A DNA stretch of 64,000 nucleotides from Combretum micranthum (Eukaryota > Streptophyta > Magnoliopsida > Myrtales > Combretaceae), in assembly GCA_024138025.1 (NCBI GenBank), contig JAMXBD010000111.1, positions 1,302,001-1,366,000 on the forward strand, given 5' to 3'. Below, in pieces: positions 22,956 through 34,985 of this stretch; the first letter of the stretch is position 1; each line of letters begins with the position of its first letter. Below the pieces are notes generated by a model. The model had not been told where the DNA came from. It searched no databases and saw nothing but the letters and a program-made list of their open reading frames with translations. The position numbers and the translations under genes are program-made.

Positions 22956-23617
22956 ATATACACAAATATGAAAAGATGCCAAGTGTATGTTGATTCTTAA
23001 AATGCATATGCTACGAAACAACTATAAAAGATACCGAAAATCGTCCCATTTGTAACGTATGAAGGATCGTGATATTATCCATATAAATTAAAAGGTAAGT
23101 CACTTTTGAAACTAAATGGACATTCCAAACTTTACATTTAAAAGTGAAATAGGTCTTAAAACTTTTGCAACCATTAGCTATGCTTTGCTCACAAGCAACC
23201 TAGTATAATGGAAAACAGGCATGAAACGAAGATACATTGTGCATAATCTCAAATTATGATTTAAATATAACGCAAAAAGAATTATATTGTAAAGCAGTCA
23301 AATCATAGCTAATAACTCCAAAAGATGTCAGGCTTGCGCTTAATCAAGAGAATAAGTACGCAGTAAGCAGCCTTGGAAATGTTTATATAAATCCGAAAGT
23401 TAAAACGATGTTTGAGGCTATTTACCAATCTGGAAATTCATGGTTTTGTTATTAATTTTGGTTGGATTGGTCTGATCACTATCTAACGGCTCACTCCATA
23501 TCTAATCGTAACTAAATAATTAAAATAGTTAATATTTTAATTATTATATTTATTTATTTTTTAACTACTTAAAATATTAATATCTCAATTTCACCATCTC
23601 ATACAATGTTCATTTTT
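22956..23617. other. Intergenic DNA with echo of the 7.3-kb repeat
   Basis: No gene was seen. About 23,450-23,570 (GTTATTAATTTTGGTTGGAT, then TCCATATCTAATCGTAAC and AATAATTAAAATAG) resembles the start of the tandem repeat at 7,325-7,440, so both may carry the end of one repeat family. Confidence 0.4.
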
Positions 23618-23995
23618 TTAATGTTTAATAAAAAAACAGTACTTAAACTTTCATAAAAAGAACAATTAAATACCGAAATTTTAGTTTTAAATAATTTGAT
23701 ATTTGAATAAACTTTTTATTGAATTTTTCATACCTGAAGTTTGGTTTTGAAAATTTTGGTATATCAAGAAAGTTTCTATTGACTTTTTTTTTATACCCAA
23801 AGCAAGTTCAATTAGATATAAAAAAAAGTTTGCAAAAAAATTGTTTAGGTATCAAAATTGTCAAAATCAAACTTTATGTATAAAAAAAGTTAACAAAAAT
23901 TTTGTTCACGTATCAAATTGTTCAAAATCAAACTTCAAGTACCTAATTATTCTTTTTATGAAAGTTCATGTACCATTTTTGTCATTATCCCCCTT
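23618..23995. mobile_element. Foldback MITE with arms of about 170 bp
   Basis: The left arm (AGTACTTAAACTTTCATAAA and on through ATACCGAAATTTTAGTTTTA) and the reverse complement of the right arm (GGTACATGAACTTTCATAAA and on through GTACTTGAAGTTTGATTTTG) align over nearly the whole element, leaving a spacer of only a few dozen bases. The right end is GGGATAATGAC in reverse complement. The same wording (GGTACTTAAACTT) recurs in the MULE-type elements at 29.9-31.3 and 36.8 kb, so it is probably MULE-derived. The termini are in homopolymer text and are approximate. Confidence 0.65.
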
Positions 23996-24060
23996 TTTTT
24001 AACTATAAAAAATATTGATACTTTATTTGGATTTATTGAAAAATTGATTTATTTTGGATA

Positions 24061-24265
24061 GGGTTTGTTTGTTTCATCTTATTCTTATTGTTTTAACATC
24101 TAGTTTTTATCTTTTTCAAATAGATGTTTGTTAAGAAATAGATTTAAATGAAAAATAAACATTTTTACTCGTAAATAAATCAAATATATTAAATACGGAT
24201 AAAATATGGATGCAAATCAAATATAGATAAGATATAAGTGAAAATTAAACAATCTAAACAAACCC
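24061..24265. mobile_element. Tourist-like MITE, best copy
   Basis: Terminal inverted repeats GGGTTTGTTTG and GGGTTTGTTTAGATT (reverse complement of the right end), with ATA on both sides as a possible 3-bp target duplication. The TIR wording and 205-bp size fit PIF/Harbinger (Tourist) MITEs. Diverged relatives lie at 11.5 and 12.7 kb. Confidence 0.65.
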
Positions 24266-24752
24266 ATAATTAATAGTTACTCTCTCTCTAGTTTTCTAGA
24301 GTGAGAATTTCCTCTCTTTAGGAGAGCCTTTACACCATGTGGGTGTGGATCACATTGCTTTGCTTTTCATGGTTTTTGTGCATTCTAATGGTCTATTAAC
24401 ATCATTCAACTAATTTTATACATTTTTTCAACAGTTTCTGAGCTCTTTCTTCTCATTTCTTTCTTTTCTTTTCTTTAGTTTTTCTTAGGCTTCATTCATA
24501 AAAAAAAATAATAATCAACATCTTGAATCTTAACAAAAATTAAAAGAAAAAAGAAAAAAATTAAAAAATCAATACATATCATCTTTTCTTTTTGTTTCCT
24601 CTTAGCTCTATGGTTCTTTTTGCATCTCTTGTTTAATTCCTTTTAGCTTTTTGCTTCTTGATCTATCTTTGGTTTTTTGGATCCTTTGTAAGCTGATATT
24701 TTGTTTCCATGCTTGTTTGGTTTGTTTATTCTTGACTTTTGTCATTAGATCT

Positions 24753-25500
24753 ATGGCATCGTCATCTAATTCTATTTCTATTGATAGTCCAATTGGTGAA
24801 GTAATTCTTAGAGATCTAGCCAAGGATCATCAATCTACAAACAAAAAAGGAAGGGAGATTTTAGCAGTTGCAAAAGTAGTTGTTGACAAGGTGTTCAATA
24901 GAAATGCAGTTATCAATGTGCTGAGGAATACTTGGAAAGAGTATGGAGTCAGTGCCATTACTTATATTGAGACTAATTAGTACTTGTTACATTTTAGTTC
25001 TTGTAATTATCTGGCACAGGTCTTAGATGAGAGTCCTTGGTTTGTTAAAGGACATTGTATCATTATTGAGGAATGGATTAGGAATTTGAAGTTAGAAGAT
25101 ATCCCTTTAACCTCTATGATCTGTTTGGTACAAATACAAGATCTTTATTTACATCATATGTCAGCAATGGTAGCTAAAATGATTGGCTCAAAGGTAGGTG
25201 GTGTGGTACAAGCTGAACCTGTGTCCTCTAGTAAAGAAGATCGGAGAGCCTTTTGAGGGTTAGAGTGAGAATTCCTATTGACAAACCTCTAAAACCAAAT
25301 ATACGGATTAATAATGGGAAAGGAGAGAGATATCGGGTGATTTTGAAGTATGGAAGACTTATTGATTGGTGTTTTAATTGTGGAAGGTAGGGGCATCTGA
25401 GTAAGAATTGTGAGTATGAGAAGGGTGAAGAATTTGGGATGGGATGGGCTAGGGTTACGTGTGAGTAGTGTAAGGAAGTGGGCTAAAGATAGGAGGGTTA
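24753..25500 (+). pseudogene. LINE B ORF1 (DUF4283 plus zinc knuckle), decayed
   Basis: The frame starts MASSSNSISIDSPIGEV (24,753). It continues VLRNTWKEYGV, then VLDESPWFVKGHCIIIEEW (from about 25,019) and MSAMVAKMIGSKVGGVVQAE (from about 25,158), and after a shift DWCFNCG (about 25,366), a stop in the next codons, then GHLSKNCEYEKGEEFGMGW. The spacing CX2CX4HX4C is that of a CCHC knuckle. This is the standard plant L1 ORF1 layout (nucleic-acid binding). Stops at about 24,978, 25,254 and in the knuckle break it. Confidence 0.8.
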
Positions 25501-26259
25501 CAAGAGGCAAAGTTGGTGTGAAGGAGAACCTTAATCCCAACTTATTTAGTAACCTTGGCATTTTGCCTTACTAGAATATTAGTGTCTTAAAGCCATATGT
25601 TAAACCCTTAAAGCATATTTCTAACCCTTCAAACTATCATGTTGATTCCAAGCTTTTCTCTGATAAGCCTAAAACCACTATTCCACATTCTGAACTAACT
25701 AACTTTCGAGCCTTAAACTCCCTACCTTCTTTGATAATTTTGATTCTTTTTCTCTTACTGCATCAAAGGAGAATACTACATTGGTTTGTGATTTGAAGAT
25801 TAATCTTTCCTCAACCTTAAGGAATGAGAGTTTCTTAATGCCTAGTATGCCTTTGTAGAAGTCTAACCTACCTCTCGTGATTCTTACTTAGAACATTTAT
25901 GCTATGGATAATTTGACCTTAAAATGATTTGGAGACTTTGTGGAGGATATGTGTAGGATGAAGAAGTTGAAAACAGAAGCTGATAGGGAGTCTGTGGTGA
26001 ATAAAGAATGTATGGTGATGGAGGAAAAACTTGAAAAATAGTAGAAATAAGAAGTAGAAATAAAAAAAAAATGAAAAAGCATGTAGAAAAGAGATTAAAA
26101 AAGTTGTAAATCAAGATAGGAAGGGTGAGAGAAGTCGTGGTAAGATAATGAAGTGAAAGTAACTGCTATTACTAGAGTGAATGAATGGTTCGATGTTCTT
26201 ATTAATCGTTGTGACATAGCATGCAGTGGTGGCTAGCCTTCAATAACCACATAAAGGCC

Positions 26260-27200
26260 ATGGTTTCTTATGCTGGAACTGTCAAGGGATAGCGCCTCCC
26301 AAGACAATTCATAACTTAAAAGGCCTTATAAATAAATATAACCTATGAGTGGTTTTCCTAATGGAAACTAAAAATAAAGAAAGTCTTCTAGGAAGGATAA
26401 GATGTTGGTGACAAGATAGTGGTTGTTTCTATGTTGAACAAAGAGGGTTGGTAGGAGGTTTAGCTTTGTAGTGGAATGATAGAATGGTGTTGCAAATTTT
26501 ATAATATAATGATTTTTATATTGACTCGAAAGTTTGTTGGATTGATGGTAGTAAGGTTAGCTTTGTTTTATGGGTGCATTTTTCTACTAAATTTTTACCA
26601 AAAAAAAAGAGGGGGGGGGGGGGGGGGGGGAGGTGGGGTTGGGGGTTTAATGGGGACAACTAAAAGGTTTGTCTATAGGACAAGACTCCTGGTTATGCAT
26701 TGGAGATTTTTAATGCTTTATTGTTTGAACATGAAAAGGAAGGAGCAATAGGTGTTGATAAAAGGACAATGGTAAGTTTTAAGGAGCTTGTTGACGAAAC
26801 ACAGTTACAAGATTATGGTCTTGTGGACCTAAATTCACTTAAAGTAATAAGAACAAGGGGATAACTTTAGTAAAGGAAAGGATTGATAGAGGCTTGGCTT
26901 TAATTAGATGGATTGAACAATTCCCCGATTACTATATTAAGCATGTTCCTTCCCTTGCTTCGGATCATGTTGCTCCAATCGTTCAATTATTAAATGAAAA
27001 TAGCAAAGGTTTGAGAAGTTTTAAATTTGAAAATATGTGGCTATCTTCACATGAATGCAAGGATGTGGTTGAAAGATCTTGGAATCGGCAATATAAGTTG
27101 CATAATTGGAGTGGTTTTCTACATAATTTAGAAACTTGTAAAGGAAACTTTATTAGTTTGAGTATAAAAAGTTTTCCTAATAATAAAAAGTAAATTGATA
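26260..27200 (+). pseudogene. LINE B endonuclease region, decayed
   Basis: Conceptual text GTVKG, CQGIAPPKTIHNLKGL and VVFLMETKNKESLLGRI (about 26,277-26,400) matches the start of L1 endonucleases (a WNCQGLG..FLMETK pattern). A G run of 20 (26,611-26,630) interrupts it. Further on, LALIRWIEQFPDYYIKHVPS, LASDHVAPIVQLL and FKFENMWLSSHECKDVVE (26,894-27,090) match the SDH catalytic region and the post-EN linker of this family. Confidence 0.75.
26611..26630 (+). repeat. Poly-G run of 20
   Basis: Twenty consecutive G residues follow an A run. In a real genome this is unstable. The length may be polymorphic or mis-assembled. Confidence 0.9.
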
Positions 27201-28042
27201 AAGTACTATGAAATCTATCTCTAGTTTAAAGTGATCCTAATGGTTTAGATGTGGAAGAGGAGTAAAAATTGTTTGGTGTTCTTAATGATTTATAGGAAAA
27301 AGGAAGAGAAATATTGGCATCAAAGGTCAAGGAGCAACTTATTGGAGTTTGGAGATAGAAATACTTCTTTCTTCCATTAATCAACTCTAAATTGTAAGAC
27401 TAAGAATAAAGTGCTAATGTTAATGGATAGGAATGGTGTTTGGCTGAAGGACGAAAAGCTAATTGCATAGGAGTGTATCTCAATTCAACAATTTGTATAC
27501 CTCAATGGAGTTAGTGGAGAGGATGAATGTTTGAACTGGTTGGATAATAAAGTTAGTGAGAATATAAATAGGGTACTTTGTAGCGATGTATATGAGGAGG
27601 AGGTCAAATCTACTGTCTTCTAGCTAAGTGGTCTTAAAGTGTCGCATCTAGATGCTTTTTTAGGAATATTTTTCAATAGTTTTGGACTATCATTGGGGAG
27701 GCAATAATAGATGTAGTTAAAGACTTCTTTTTATTAAGTATCCTCTCTTCAACTCTTAATGTTACTGACTTAGTAGTCATTCCTATGGTTCATAATCCTT
27801 AAAATGTCTCTCATTTTCATCCTATTAGCCTGTGCAATTTTATTTATAAAATTATCTCCAAATTTTTGGTCAATAGGTTAAAACCCTTTCTTCGGGAGCT
27901 CATTTTAGAAAATCAAAGTGCATTTATTTCGGGAAGAATGATTCGTGATAATATCATCATTGCACATGAAGCTTTTCATTTCTTAAAAGATAAAAAGAAG
28001 GTTAGGCAGGTTTTTTACACTTTAAAAGTTGGTATGAATAAA

Positions 28043-29822
28043 TGATAAGGGCAATTTAACATACTTATTAGAGTCAGAATATGAATGAATAATACTTTAT
28101 ATTCATACTTAATTTAAGAGAATCCGTATTTAATTAGAAAATATATTCATTTTAGGTTTACAAAGGAGAAACACCAACATTTGGATCAAATTGAGCAATG
28201 ATTAAAGTGGAGAAAATAGTCCAGGCATGGTCACGTCCGTTATGAAGCCAGTGATCGTCTTGGATTTTTATTGAAGGAGTAATAGCGAGCATAACATTGG
28301 AGAAAAGAAGAGAAATTTGATCACAGGCCTTGATACTACCGTGACATAGGTGGTGATCTTCTCAAACTTTGCAATCACATGTGATATGGCCGTTATTTGT
28401 TGAAGATGAGAGGACCACAGCGGAGATAATGGCATGTACTATAGCCGTTACCAAGGTGATGATCTTCGTTAACCTATTATAAGATCTTGATATGGCTGTT
28501 ATTCAAAGGGATTCAACAAGTCAAGGTGAAGATCACGGTCTGTGATACAGCCATGAGCATCAAAGGACCTAATTGCAGAGCTACATGAAGATCCATTTAC
28601 GGGCGTCATCAATTGAAGATTTATGACATGAGGAGATCACGACCTCTACCACGGCTGTTATTTACCTAGGATAATTGCTTCCAATGATCCGTGATGGAGG
28701 TTATTTATGGGATATCTTTACGACATTTCAGATCTAAACACCTTTTTGAAGAGGAACAAAGGCCAATTGATATACGCCTTCACCAAACAACATAACCCTT
28801 CACCAAACAAACATAACCAATGGAGGAATCATATAAATAGTTCTCCAGACATTCTAAAAGGTCATGGATGAACATACGAATCATTATTTTAGACCCCACT
28901 TTTGATCATTCATCATCTGTTATCGTTGTAGTCTTAGAATAGTATCTATTGTGTATAGAAGAGTGTATTATACGAGTGTGTTGGAGCATTATTGTATCAA
29001 CTTCACCACGTGAATCCATTATTAAGTGGTGTTTGCCATGTTCTATTCTATTAAGCTTTACCTTCATTGTGGTATGTTGTTTCTCTACATCATGCACGAG
29101 TAGTAGTCAGGGCTTGCAAAGCCGTGTTTAACATGTATATATATAGAATAAATGCCAATTGTTGTTGAATTCACTAATTTATGTAGTGTGTTAAAGCATT
29201 GTAATTCTAATAGTGCACAACTTAGATTAGATCAGATTTCCACAGGATGAGAAATCTACTTGCGGAATAGATCTAGGCTATAGAGAGGGTTGCTCATGAT
29301 GTCTAGAGATAGAACTGTGAAACTTTCTGCATATAATTGGAAATTACCTTGGGATTGTATTCTTAATGCAATCTTAGTCGATTGTAAACTAAGAAGAGAT
29401 TTTAGTTCGATAAGGCTGGGATTAGAGTTTAATAGACTCGAGAGCGATATTAACCTAATTAGTGGAATCCCACAATTAGGAAGGACACAACAAGTAATAA
29501 TGTTGTAGTACATGTTAATTCATCGTTGAATCAAGTCTAATGTGTTGTTGAATGTTAGAGTAACCTTAATTCGCTGATTATTGTAGTAAACATAGTTGTA
29601 GTTAGTAATCAGTTTAGTTGATTAACCATAATTGTCTAAGTCAATTTAATCTGCTAGATAATAATCAATAAAGTAAATAATAGTACTTAGCGACAGCCCC
29701 AAGGAATACGACTCTATAATTTGTTCCTGTACTACATCTAATAGATATACTTAGCATTAACCAATCTATAGGAACAGATCATACGACCTAATTAGTAAAA
29801 CTCAGTTGAAAATAAGTGCACC
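28043..29822. mobile_element. Probable solo LTR inserted in LINE B
   Basis: About 1.78 kb separate two adjacent parts of the RT. The inserted DNA begins TGATAAGGGC and ends near AAATAAGTGCA, that is TG..CA ends. AATAAA (28,037-28,042) and AATAGA (29,823-29,828) on the two sides are a possible 5-6 bp target duplication with one mismatch. Inside are a repeat array (28,200-28,720), a CCAAT (about 28,818) and a TATA-like ATATAAATAG (28,831), as expected for a U3 promoter, then CTTAGCGACAGCCCC (about 29,687), wording I associate with Ty3-type LTRs. No gag-pol text is present, so recombination to a solo LTR is likely. Confidence 0.65.
28200..28720. repeat. Palindrome-cored repeat array in the solo LTR
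   Basis: At least eight degenerate units are built from ATCAC..GTGATA and GGCCGTTAT-like text, for example GATCACAGGCCTTGATAC, AATCACATGTGATATGGCCG, GATCACGGTCTGTGATACAG and GATCACGACCTCTACCACGG. The theme (ATCACG and its complement CGTGAT) is the same as in the array at 3,940-4,450. Position upstream of the TATA-like box puts it in U3. Confidence 0.6.
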
Positions 29823-29895
29823 AATAGAGCTTATGACCATATTGAGAGGACTTTCCTTAAAAATGTAATTATCAAGTATGGTTTTGATAAAAGAT

Positions 29896-31320
29896 GGGTT
29901 AAGTTTCATTTATAGTACCTGATCTTTTTTGTCTATAATAGTTTAGTACCTAAAATTTTTAAAAGTTTCATCGAATGTACTTCTAGACTGAATCTGTCCA
30001 CTTTTCTATTAAAAACATCGACATAGTAGAAACAATGATTAAAAAATTATTTTTTCATTCATGTCAACAATTTTTTATTTTTATTTTTTCACTTCTCCTC
30101 TCTCTCTTCTCCCTCTCTCTCTACTCACCACGTCTCTCTCTCCGCCTTCCTCTCTTTTTAAATGCAAACCTACATACTCCATAGCTAAAACTCATCCATC
30201 AACATAGCCGCCAACAGCCACTATCTCAATACCCTATCTCAAATAACTAACCTTAACCACCGCATCACCACTAACCCTATCTCTCTCGGCCATTAACCCC
30301 CGACTCAATCACCTATCCGTACCTTCATGCTGTTGCAACAAACCCAAAACCACCTTTGATGCATCCACAACCACCATCTCATTTGAACCAACACAATCCA
30401 TAATCACTTCAACCTAAACCTACTTAACCCTACCTCCATCGAATACCCTAAACCACAAAAAGCAAACCGCTGAACCACGCATGTCAAGATGACCACTGCC
30501 CTCACCAAACCATGCAACGACCACCAACAACACATAGCCACCATGGGTGTCAAGATGCCTTTCCCTTTGTTATGTACGTAGTCTTTCATTCTCATCTTAC
30601 CTTGCCTTTATGGAGGGATATCACAAACCATATTAATGTGAATGAAAAAAAAACAAGAGTTGATAATGAATTACTTAGGAAATAACCTAAGAATCAAAGA
30701 ACATCAGAAATGTTAGAATCGTTACATGGTCAATAATTCTTCCGAAAGTGATACGTACGAAGCTACATGCACACACGTTTCTTGGAGAAATTGGTGGTAA
30801 ATCTCTCATGATTCCCATCATTTATCCATTATTGAAGAATCATCTTTTATCTCAATCGTTTTATTAGGATTTCACAAAGTTCAGATCTTTAATGGTTTTA
30901 TTGTGACTGTAGGTGAGTACTGTTGAAGGAAATTTTCAAAATACGTGTAAAGATGGGTGGCAACAGCATCATGGTAATGGTAATAGTGTTAGTGGTGGCG
31001 GTGGTGATGTTTGTGGAGGGAGGGAGGGAGGGAGGGGGAGATAGAGAGAGAGAGGAGAGAGAAGAATGAGGAAGGAGGAAGAATGAGGGATAGAGGGGAA
31101 AGTGAAAAATAAATTGCTTGCATGGATAAAAAAATAATTTATTAATCTTTTTTTTTTTTGCTACGTTGGCATTTTTAATAGAAAAAATGGGCGAACTTCA
31201 TCCAGAGTTATCTTCAGAGAAACTTTTAAAAAGTTTAAGTACCATCTTCGTGCAAAAAGTTTTTTAGGTATCAAACTGTTACAAATAAAAAAGTTTAGGT
31301 ATCGTCGATGAAACTTACCC
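29896..31320. mobile_element. Non-autonomous Mutator-like element with long TIRs
   Basis: The left end GGGTTAAGTTTCATTTATAG and the reverse complement of the right end GGGTAAGTTTCATCGACGAT begin inverted repeats that stay alignable for roughly 200 bp. They include TAGTACCTAAAATTTTTAAA against TGATACCTAAAAAACTTTTT, and a CT-rich tract (30,090-30,125) against a GA/GGGA tract (31,010-31,080). ATAAAAGAT (29,887-29,895) and ATAAAAAGAT (31,321-31,330) flank it as a 9-10 bp target duplication. Long TIRs and a 9-bp class duplication point to a MULE. The inner 0.85 kb (about 30,150-31,000) has no transposase and could be captured host sequence. Confidence 0.8.
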
Positions 31321-32157
31321 ATAAAAAGATGGGTAGATTAAATGATAGTGTGTGTGTCAACTATTGAGTTTAATATTATCTTATATGGTAATAAAGTAGC
31401 CCATTTTAAACGTCACAGGGGATTAAGACAAGGCGATCCATTGTCATGGTACTTATTTATCCTCATTGTAGATGTCTTGTTAAGAGGCATAGAAAAAGGT
31501 ATGTGAAGTGGGGATCTTTCTGGTTTGACGATGAAGTCTACTTGTCTTATTCTTTCTTACCTATTTTTTGCAAATGATCCTTATTCTTCTTAGAAGCTCA
31601 GATGGAGGTAGAGAGAAGCTTACTGGACTTTTGGATAAGTACTGTCAAGCATCAGGTCTAAAGGCAAATCTTGATAAATCAAGTATCCTTTTTAATTGCA
31701 ATAATAAGGAACAATTGAAATAGGATATTGGAAGGATTATGGGGATTCCTATTACTGAAAATCTTGGTATGTATTTAAGTTTACCAATCGTTTGGGGACA
31801 TTCCAAATATGGAATTTATAATAAGGGGAAAATCTTGAAGAAACTTAAAGGATGGTAACAAAGGTTATTAATAGAAGTTAAACATTAAATCCGTGGTTGG
31901 AGCTATACCCATTTATGCAATTTCCTGCTTTTGTTATGCAATGAAGTGGTGTAATGAGGTGAATGCGATTATAGATAAATTTTTTTGGGTCAGAAGAAAG
32001 GAGAACACATAATTCATTAGAAAAGTTGGGATGAGTTATTTATGGCTAAGGACTACGGGGGGTTTAGGATTTAAAGAGCTATATTCCTTTTATGTGGCTT
32101 TATTGACTAAACTAGTGTAAAGGCTAGAGAATGGATTCTTAGAATTATCAACAAGAG

Positions 32158-32526
32158 TAGGGTTGCAAATGAGTCAAGTTGAGACAATACAGTGCTAAAC
32201 TCAGCTCGAGCTTAGCTTGAAGTAATACTATATAAACTTGAGCTTGACTTAATTAACCTCATTTAGGCTTTATATTTAAAAGTAAGATTTTAATTCTAAT
32301 TAATATAATATTATATTGAATTTCGATTAACATTTATATACTCGACTCGAGCTCAATTAAGCCTACGAACTAGTAGAGCTAAACATATGAAGTTCGAATT
32401 CGGCTCAATAAATTACTCAAGTAGCTTGAGCTCGAGCTTGACACAATTATGTTTTAATCGAATTCGAGTAAACGTCGAGTCAAACTCGAGTAGTTTGAGA
32501 ACCTGCTTAGTTCCTTTACACCCCTA
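32158..32526. mobile_element. hAT-type MITE in LINE B
   Basis: Ends TAGGGTTGCAAATGAG and TAGGGGTGTAAAGGAA (reverse complement of the right end), with inner CTCGAGCTTGA-type arms (AGCTCGAGCTTAGCTTGA near the left, GTAGCTTGAGCTCGAGCTTG near the right). Size and wording fit a common plant hAT MITE class. The 8-bp flanks (AACAAGAG, GGTAAAAG) no longer match well. Confidence 0.7.
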
Positions 32527-32989
32527 GGTAAAAGTACTTAAGGGTCTTTACTTTCTAGATGGAGATTTTAGATTTGCAACTTTAGGGGGTCAATCCTCAT
32601 GGGCTAAGAGTAGCATTTTAAAGGAAAAGTATAGTTATTCGTGGAGGATTTGTGGCAAATAAGGTCAAGAGATTTTCTTAGAGCTTTCATGGAATGATGG
32701 GTACCTTTAATGGAAGCTGCTATTCCAAAAGGTAAGGTTAGAGGTGTTTCAGAGAGTATGAAAGTTGGGGATTCATAAATGAAGACACTCAGTCCTATAG
32801 TATAATCGAGCTTAGACAATATATGCAAGATAAGGAGGTTGAATGCATTAAAAGGTTACCTTTGGGACATTTTTAGCAAGCTAACTCTATTATTAAGCCT
32901 CATAGTAGAGATAAGTTTGTACGATAAATCAATTTATCATAAACTAAAATAAAAACAATTATTGTCAGTACCTTCTTCTACTTCATCTT

Positions 32990-34020
32990 CTAAAAACACA
33001 TCTAAATATAGTGGAAGAAAATTTGGAAGGTTAAAGCTTTACTTAAGATTCAACACTTTTTTTTTTGGCAATCGACTCTAACTGCCTTCCAACTTTAGAG
33101 CAAATTTAGGATTGCAAAGCATTGTTTTCTCTTTGTTGCTCTCTTTGCGTGGAGGTGGAAAACAATCGAATACACTTTACTTTTATGTGATTGGACATAG
33201 ATGATTTGGTTTGGTTGTCTAGGTGTTCGCATAAAGAAAGATAGGGTTGGATGTTTCTTGGAGTGGTTTAACCAGATTTCGACTTTTTTGCTTGGTGTAT
33301 CTGAAGATACGATATAAGGCTTTTCTTGAAGAGGGTAGCATTAGTCCTTTGGAGGTTGTATGATTTGCTTGAGTTATGTTGAATGATACCTGTATGGAGG
33401 AGGTAGATATGAAGAAGACGAAGGTAATATACCAGCAGTAGTGTTTGAGGAGTGTGTGGGGAAGAAGCCATTGATAAAAAACTTGAAAGTAAATTTGGAT
33501 GATGCTTGGAAAGTTGTCAATGATCAGGTGCATTTTGTGCAGTAGCTAGGAATTACTTAGCGTTGTTGCTATGGGTCGTTCGGCCTGTGCAAAGGCTTAA
33601 CTACTGAGGAAGTAGAATGTCAAACACTTTTATTAGGTATTGAGCTAACATCAGATATGGGTTGGACCGAGGTTAAGTTTGAGTCTGTTTGTCTAAATCT
33701 GGTTCAAACCTTTAACAGTAATAAGTCCATTTTGCATTAGACCTTTATCGCTCATGTTGCAAAAATTAAAAGTTTGTTGAGTCTTGTTCTTTTTTTTTTT
33801 TTTTCCTTTTAATCATGTTTCTAGAAAAGCTAACTTTGTAGTTTGCTGGGTAGCTTCTTTAACTAAGAGAGGATGTGTCCTATGGATTAGTGTATGTAAT
33901 CTCCTTTCCTATCTCTTGGAGCTTATCCATTTTGATGCAAAGTTAGTTTCTTCATCTAATTTTGGTTATTCTCCATATGTAAATGATCATGGTTAATGAT
34001 TCTTAATAAAACACTTTCTT
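32990..34020 (+). pseudogene. LINE B zf-RVT and RNase H region, decayed
   Basis: FRIAKHCFLFVALFAWRW-like and LLLCDW text (about 33,105-33,200) with GCLGVRIKKDRVGCFLEWFN (about 33,218-33,275) matches the zinc-binding tail of plant L1 ORF2. VNLDDAWKVV (about 33,490-33,520) and VECQTLLLGIELTSDMGW (about 33,618-33,665) match RNase H, and NHVSRKANFVVCWVAS (about 33,814-33,860) is its C-terminal HVxRxAN motif. The A tract at about 34,028-34,040 follows. Confidence 0.75.
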
Positions 34021-34053
34021 TGCAACTAAAAAAAAAAAAAGGGACCCGTAATT

Positions 34054-34985
34054 TTTTTTCTTTTCTTTTTTTTTTTTATGTTTGTTTATTTTTGAGAGGG
34101 AGATGTATAAGTTTATTGAGCTGGGCCAAGTTCAATTGAATTATGAAGCTGGGGACCATCTGATTAAATAGTCCAGTATGAAGAAAATTAGTAGATAGGG
34201 CCCAATCCTAGATGGACCACCTTTAGTAACCCACCGAAACTCCAAAAGCATGAAAACACCAGTCTGTATTTGGAAACATGAAAATGACAACTAGATGTGG
34301 CCCGATTCCATATGGTTGGAGAATTTCAAATAGTTTTCTTTAGCCTCAGTTTCGATATTTCACATTTTTCTAGTTTTGGGCCAATCATTACTTTTGTACT
34401 TTAAAATCGAAAAAGAATAATTCAGTAAATAGTACAACAATGATGCTATCGCCCTTTATATTGACAGGAATCATTACATTTGAATTCAAAAAAAGCATGC
34501 AATCTGTAGAGACAGCTTAGTTAAGAGACTAATGTGGTACTATGATTCTTAAAAGTTCACCAATTAATTTTTTTTATTGTCTTTTAGATTAAAATATTTG
34601 TCTTACATCAATATACAGTTGAGTGTTAATTTAATAAACCAGTAATTTTTTTAATTATGATAATTTTTATTTTTTTATATATTACATCGCTTTGTCGGTT
34701 AAAAGATTAAATCCCATGTGAAAATAAGTAATATTTCCAATTCTCACTCACTATATTTCCTATTTCTCCATCCATACGTTTAATTTCTTTTGTTTAGGCA
34801 TAGGCTGGTGAGTATAAGTCCATCAAGTGTTTCACTAAAACGTTACTAGAAGCTAATTATCGGGACAAAACGTGAATAAAAGAAAACAACAATTAATCCA
34901 ATTAGAGCATACATCTAGGTAAATCCCTTTTTTTTTTTTTCCTTTTTCAAAATAATAATAACTATAGATAAGGACAAACTCCCAC
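34054..34985. other. Intergenic DNA, nothing recognised
   Basis: AT-rich with T-rich tracts. No gene or element ends were seen. Confidence 0.4.

Larger units (their letters stand above)
27760..32100 (+). pseudogene. LINE B reverse transcriptase, split by two insertions
   Basis: Part 1 (about 27,765-28,042): FHPISLCNFIYKIISKFLVN, then QSAFISGRMIRDNIIIAHEA, then a degenerate VGMNK where L1 RTs have LDMSK. Part 2 (about 29,829-29,905), after the solo LTR: AYDHIERTFLKNVIIKYGFD. Part 3 (from about 31,330), after the MULE: HRGLRQGDPLSWYLFILIVD, then FFANDP where the catalytic FADD box is expected, and MGIPITENLGMYLSLP (about 31,740-31,785). The three parts join in the expected order, which proves the insertions are secondary. 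Confidence 0.85.
24272..34043 (+). mobile_element. L1-type LINE retrotransposon B with three nested insertions
   Basis: A plus-strand LINE with ORF1, endonuclease, RT, zf-RVT and RNase H remains, ending in an A tract (about 34,028-34,040). Flanking ACCCATAATT (24,262-24,271) and ACCCGTAATT (34,044-34,053) form a likely 10-bp target duplication with one mismatch. It starts at the edge of the Tourist-like MITE. Removing the solo LTR (1.78 kb), the MULE (1.42 kb) and the hAT MITE (0.37 kb) leaves about 6.2 kb, the usual plant L1 size. All frames are disrupted, so it is inactive. Confidence 0.8.

Noticed and set aside
26476..26751. 91-codon frame with a poly-glycine run
   Set aside because: Produced by a 20-G homopolymer inside the decayed LINE B endonuclease region.
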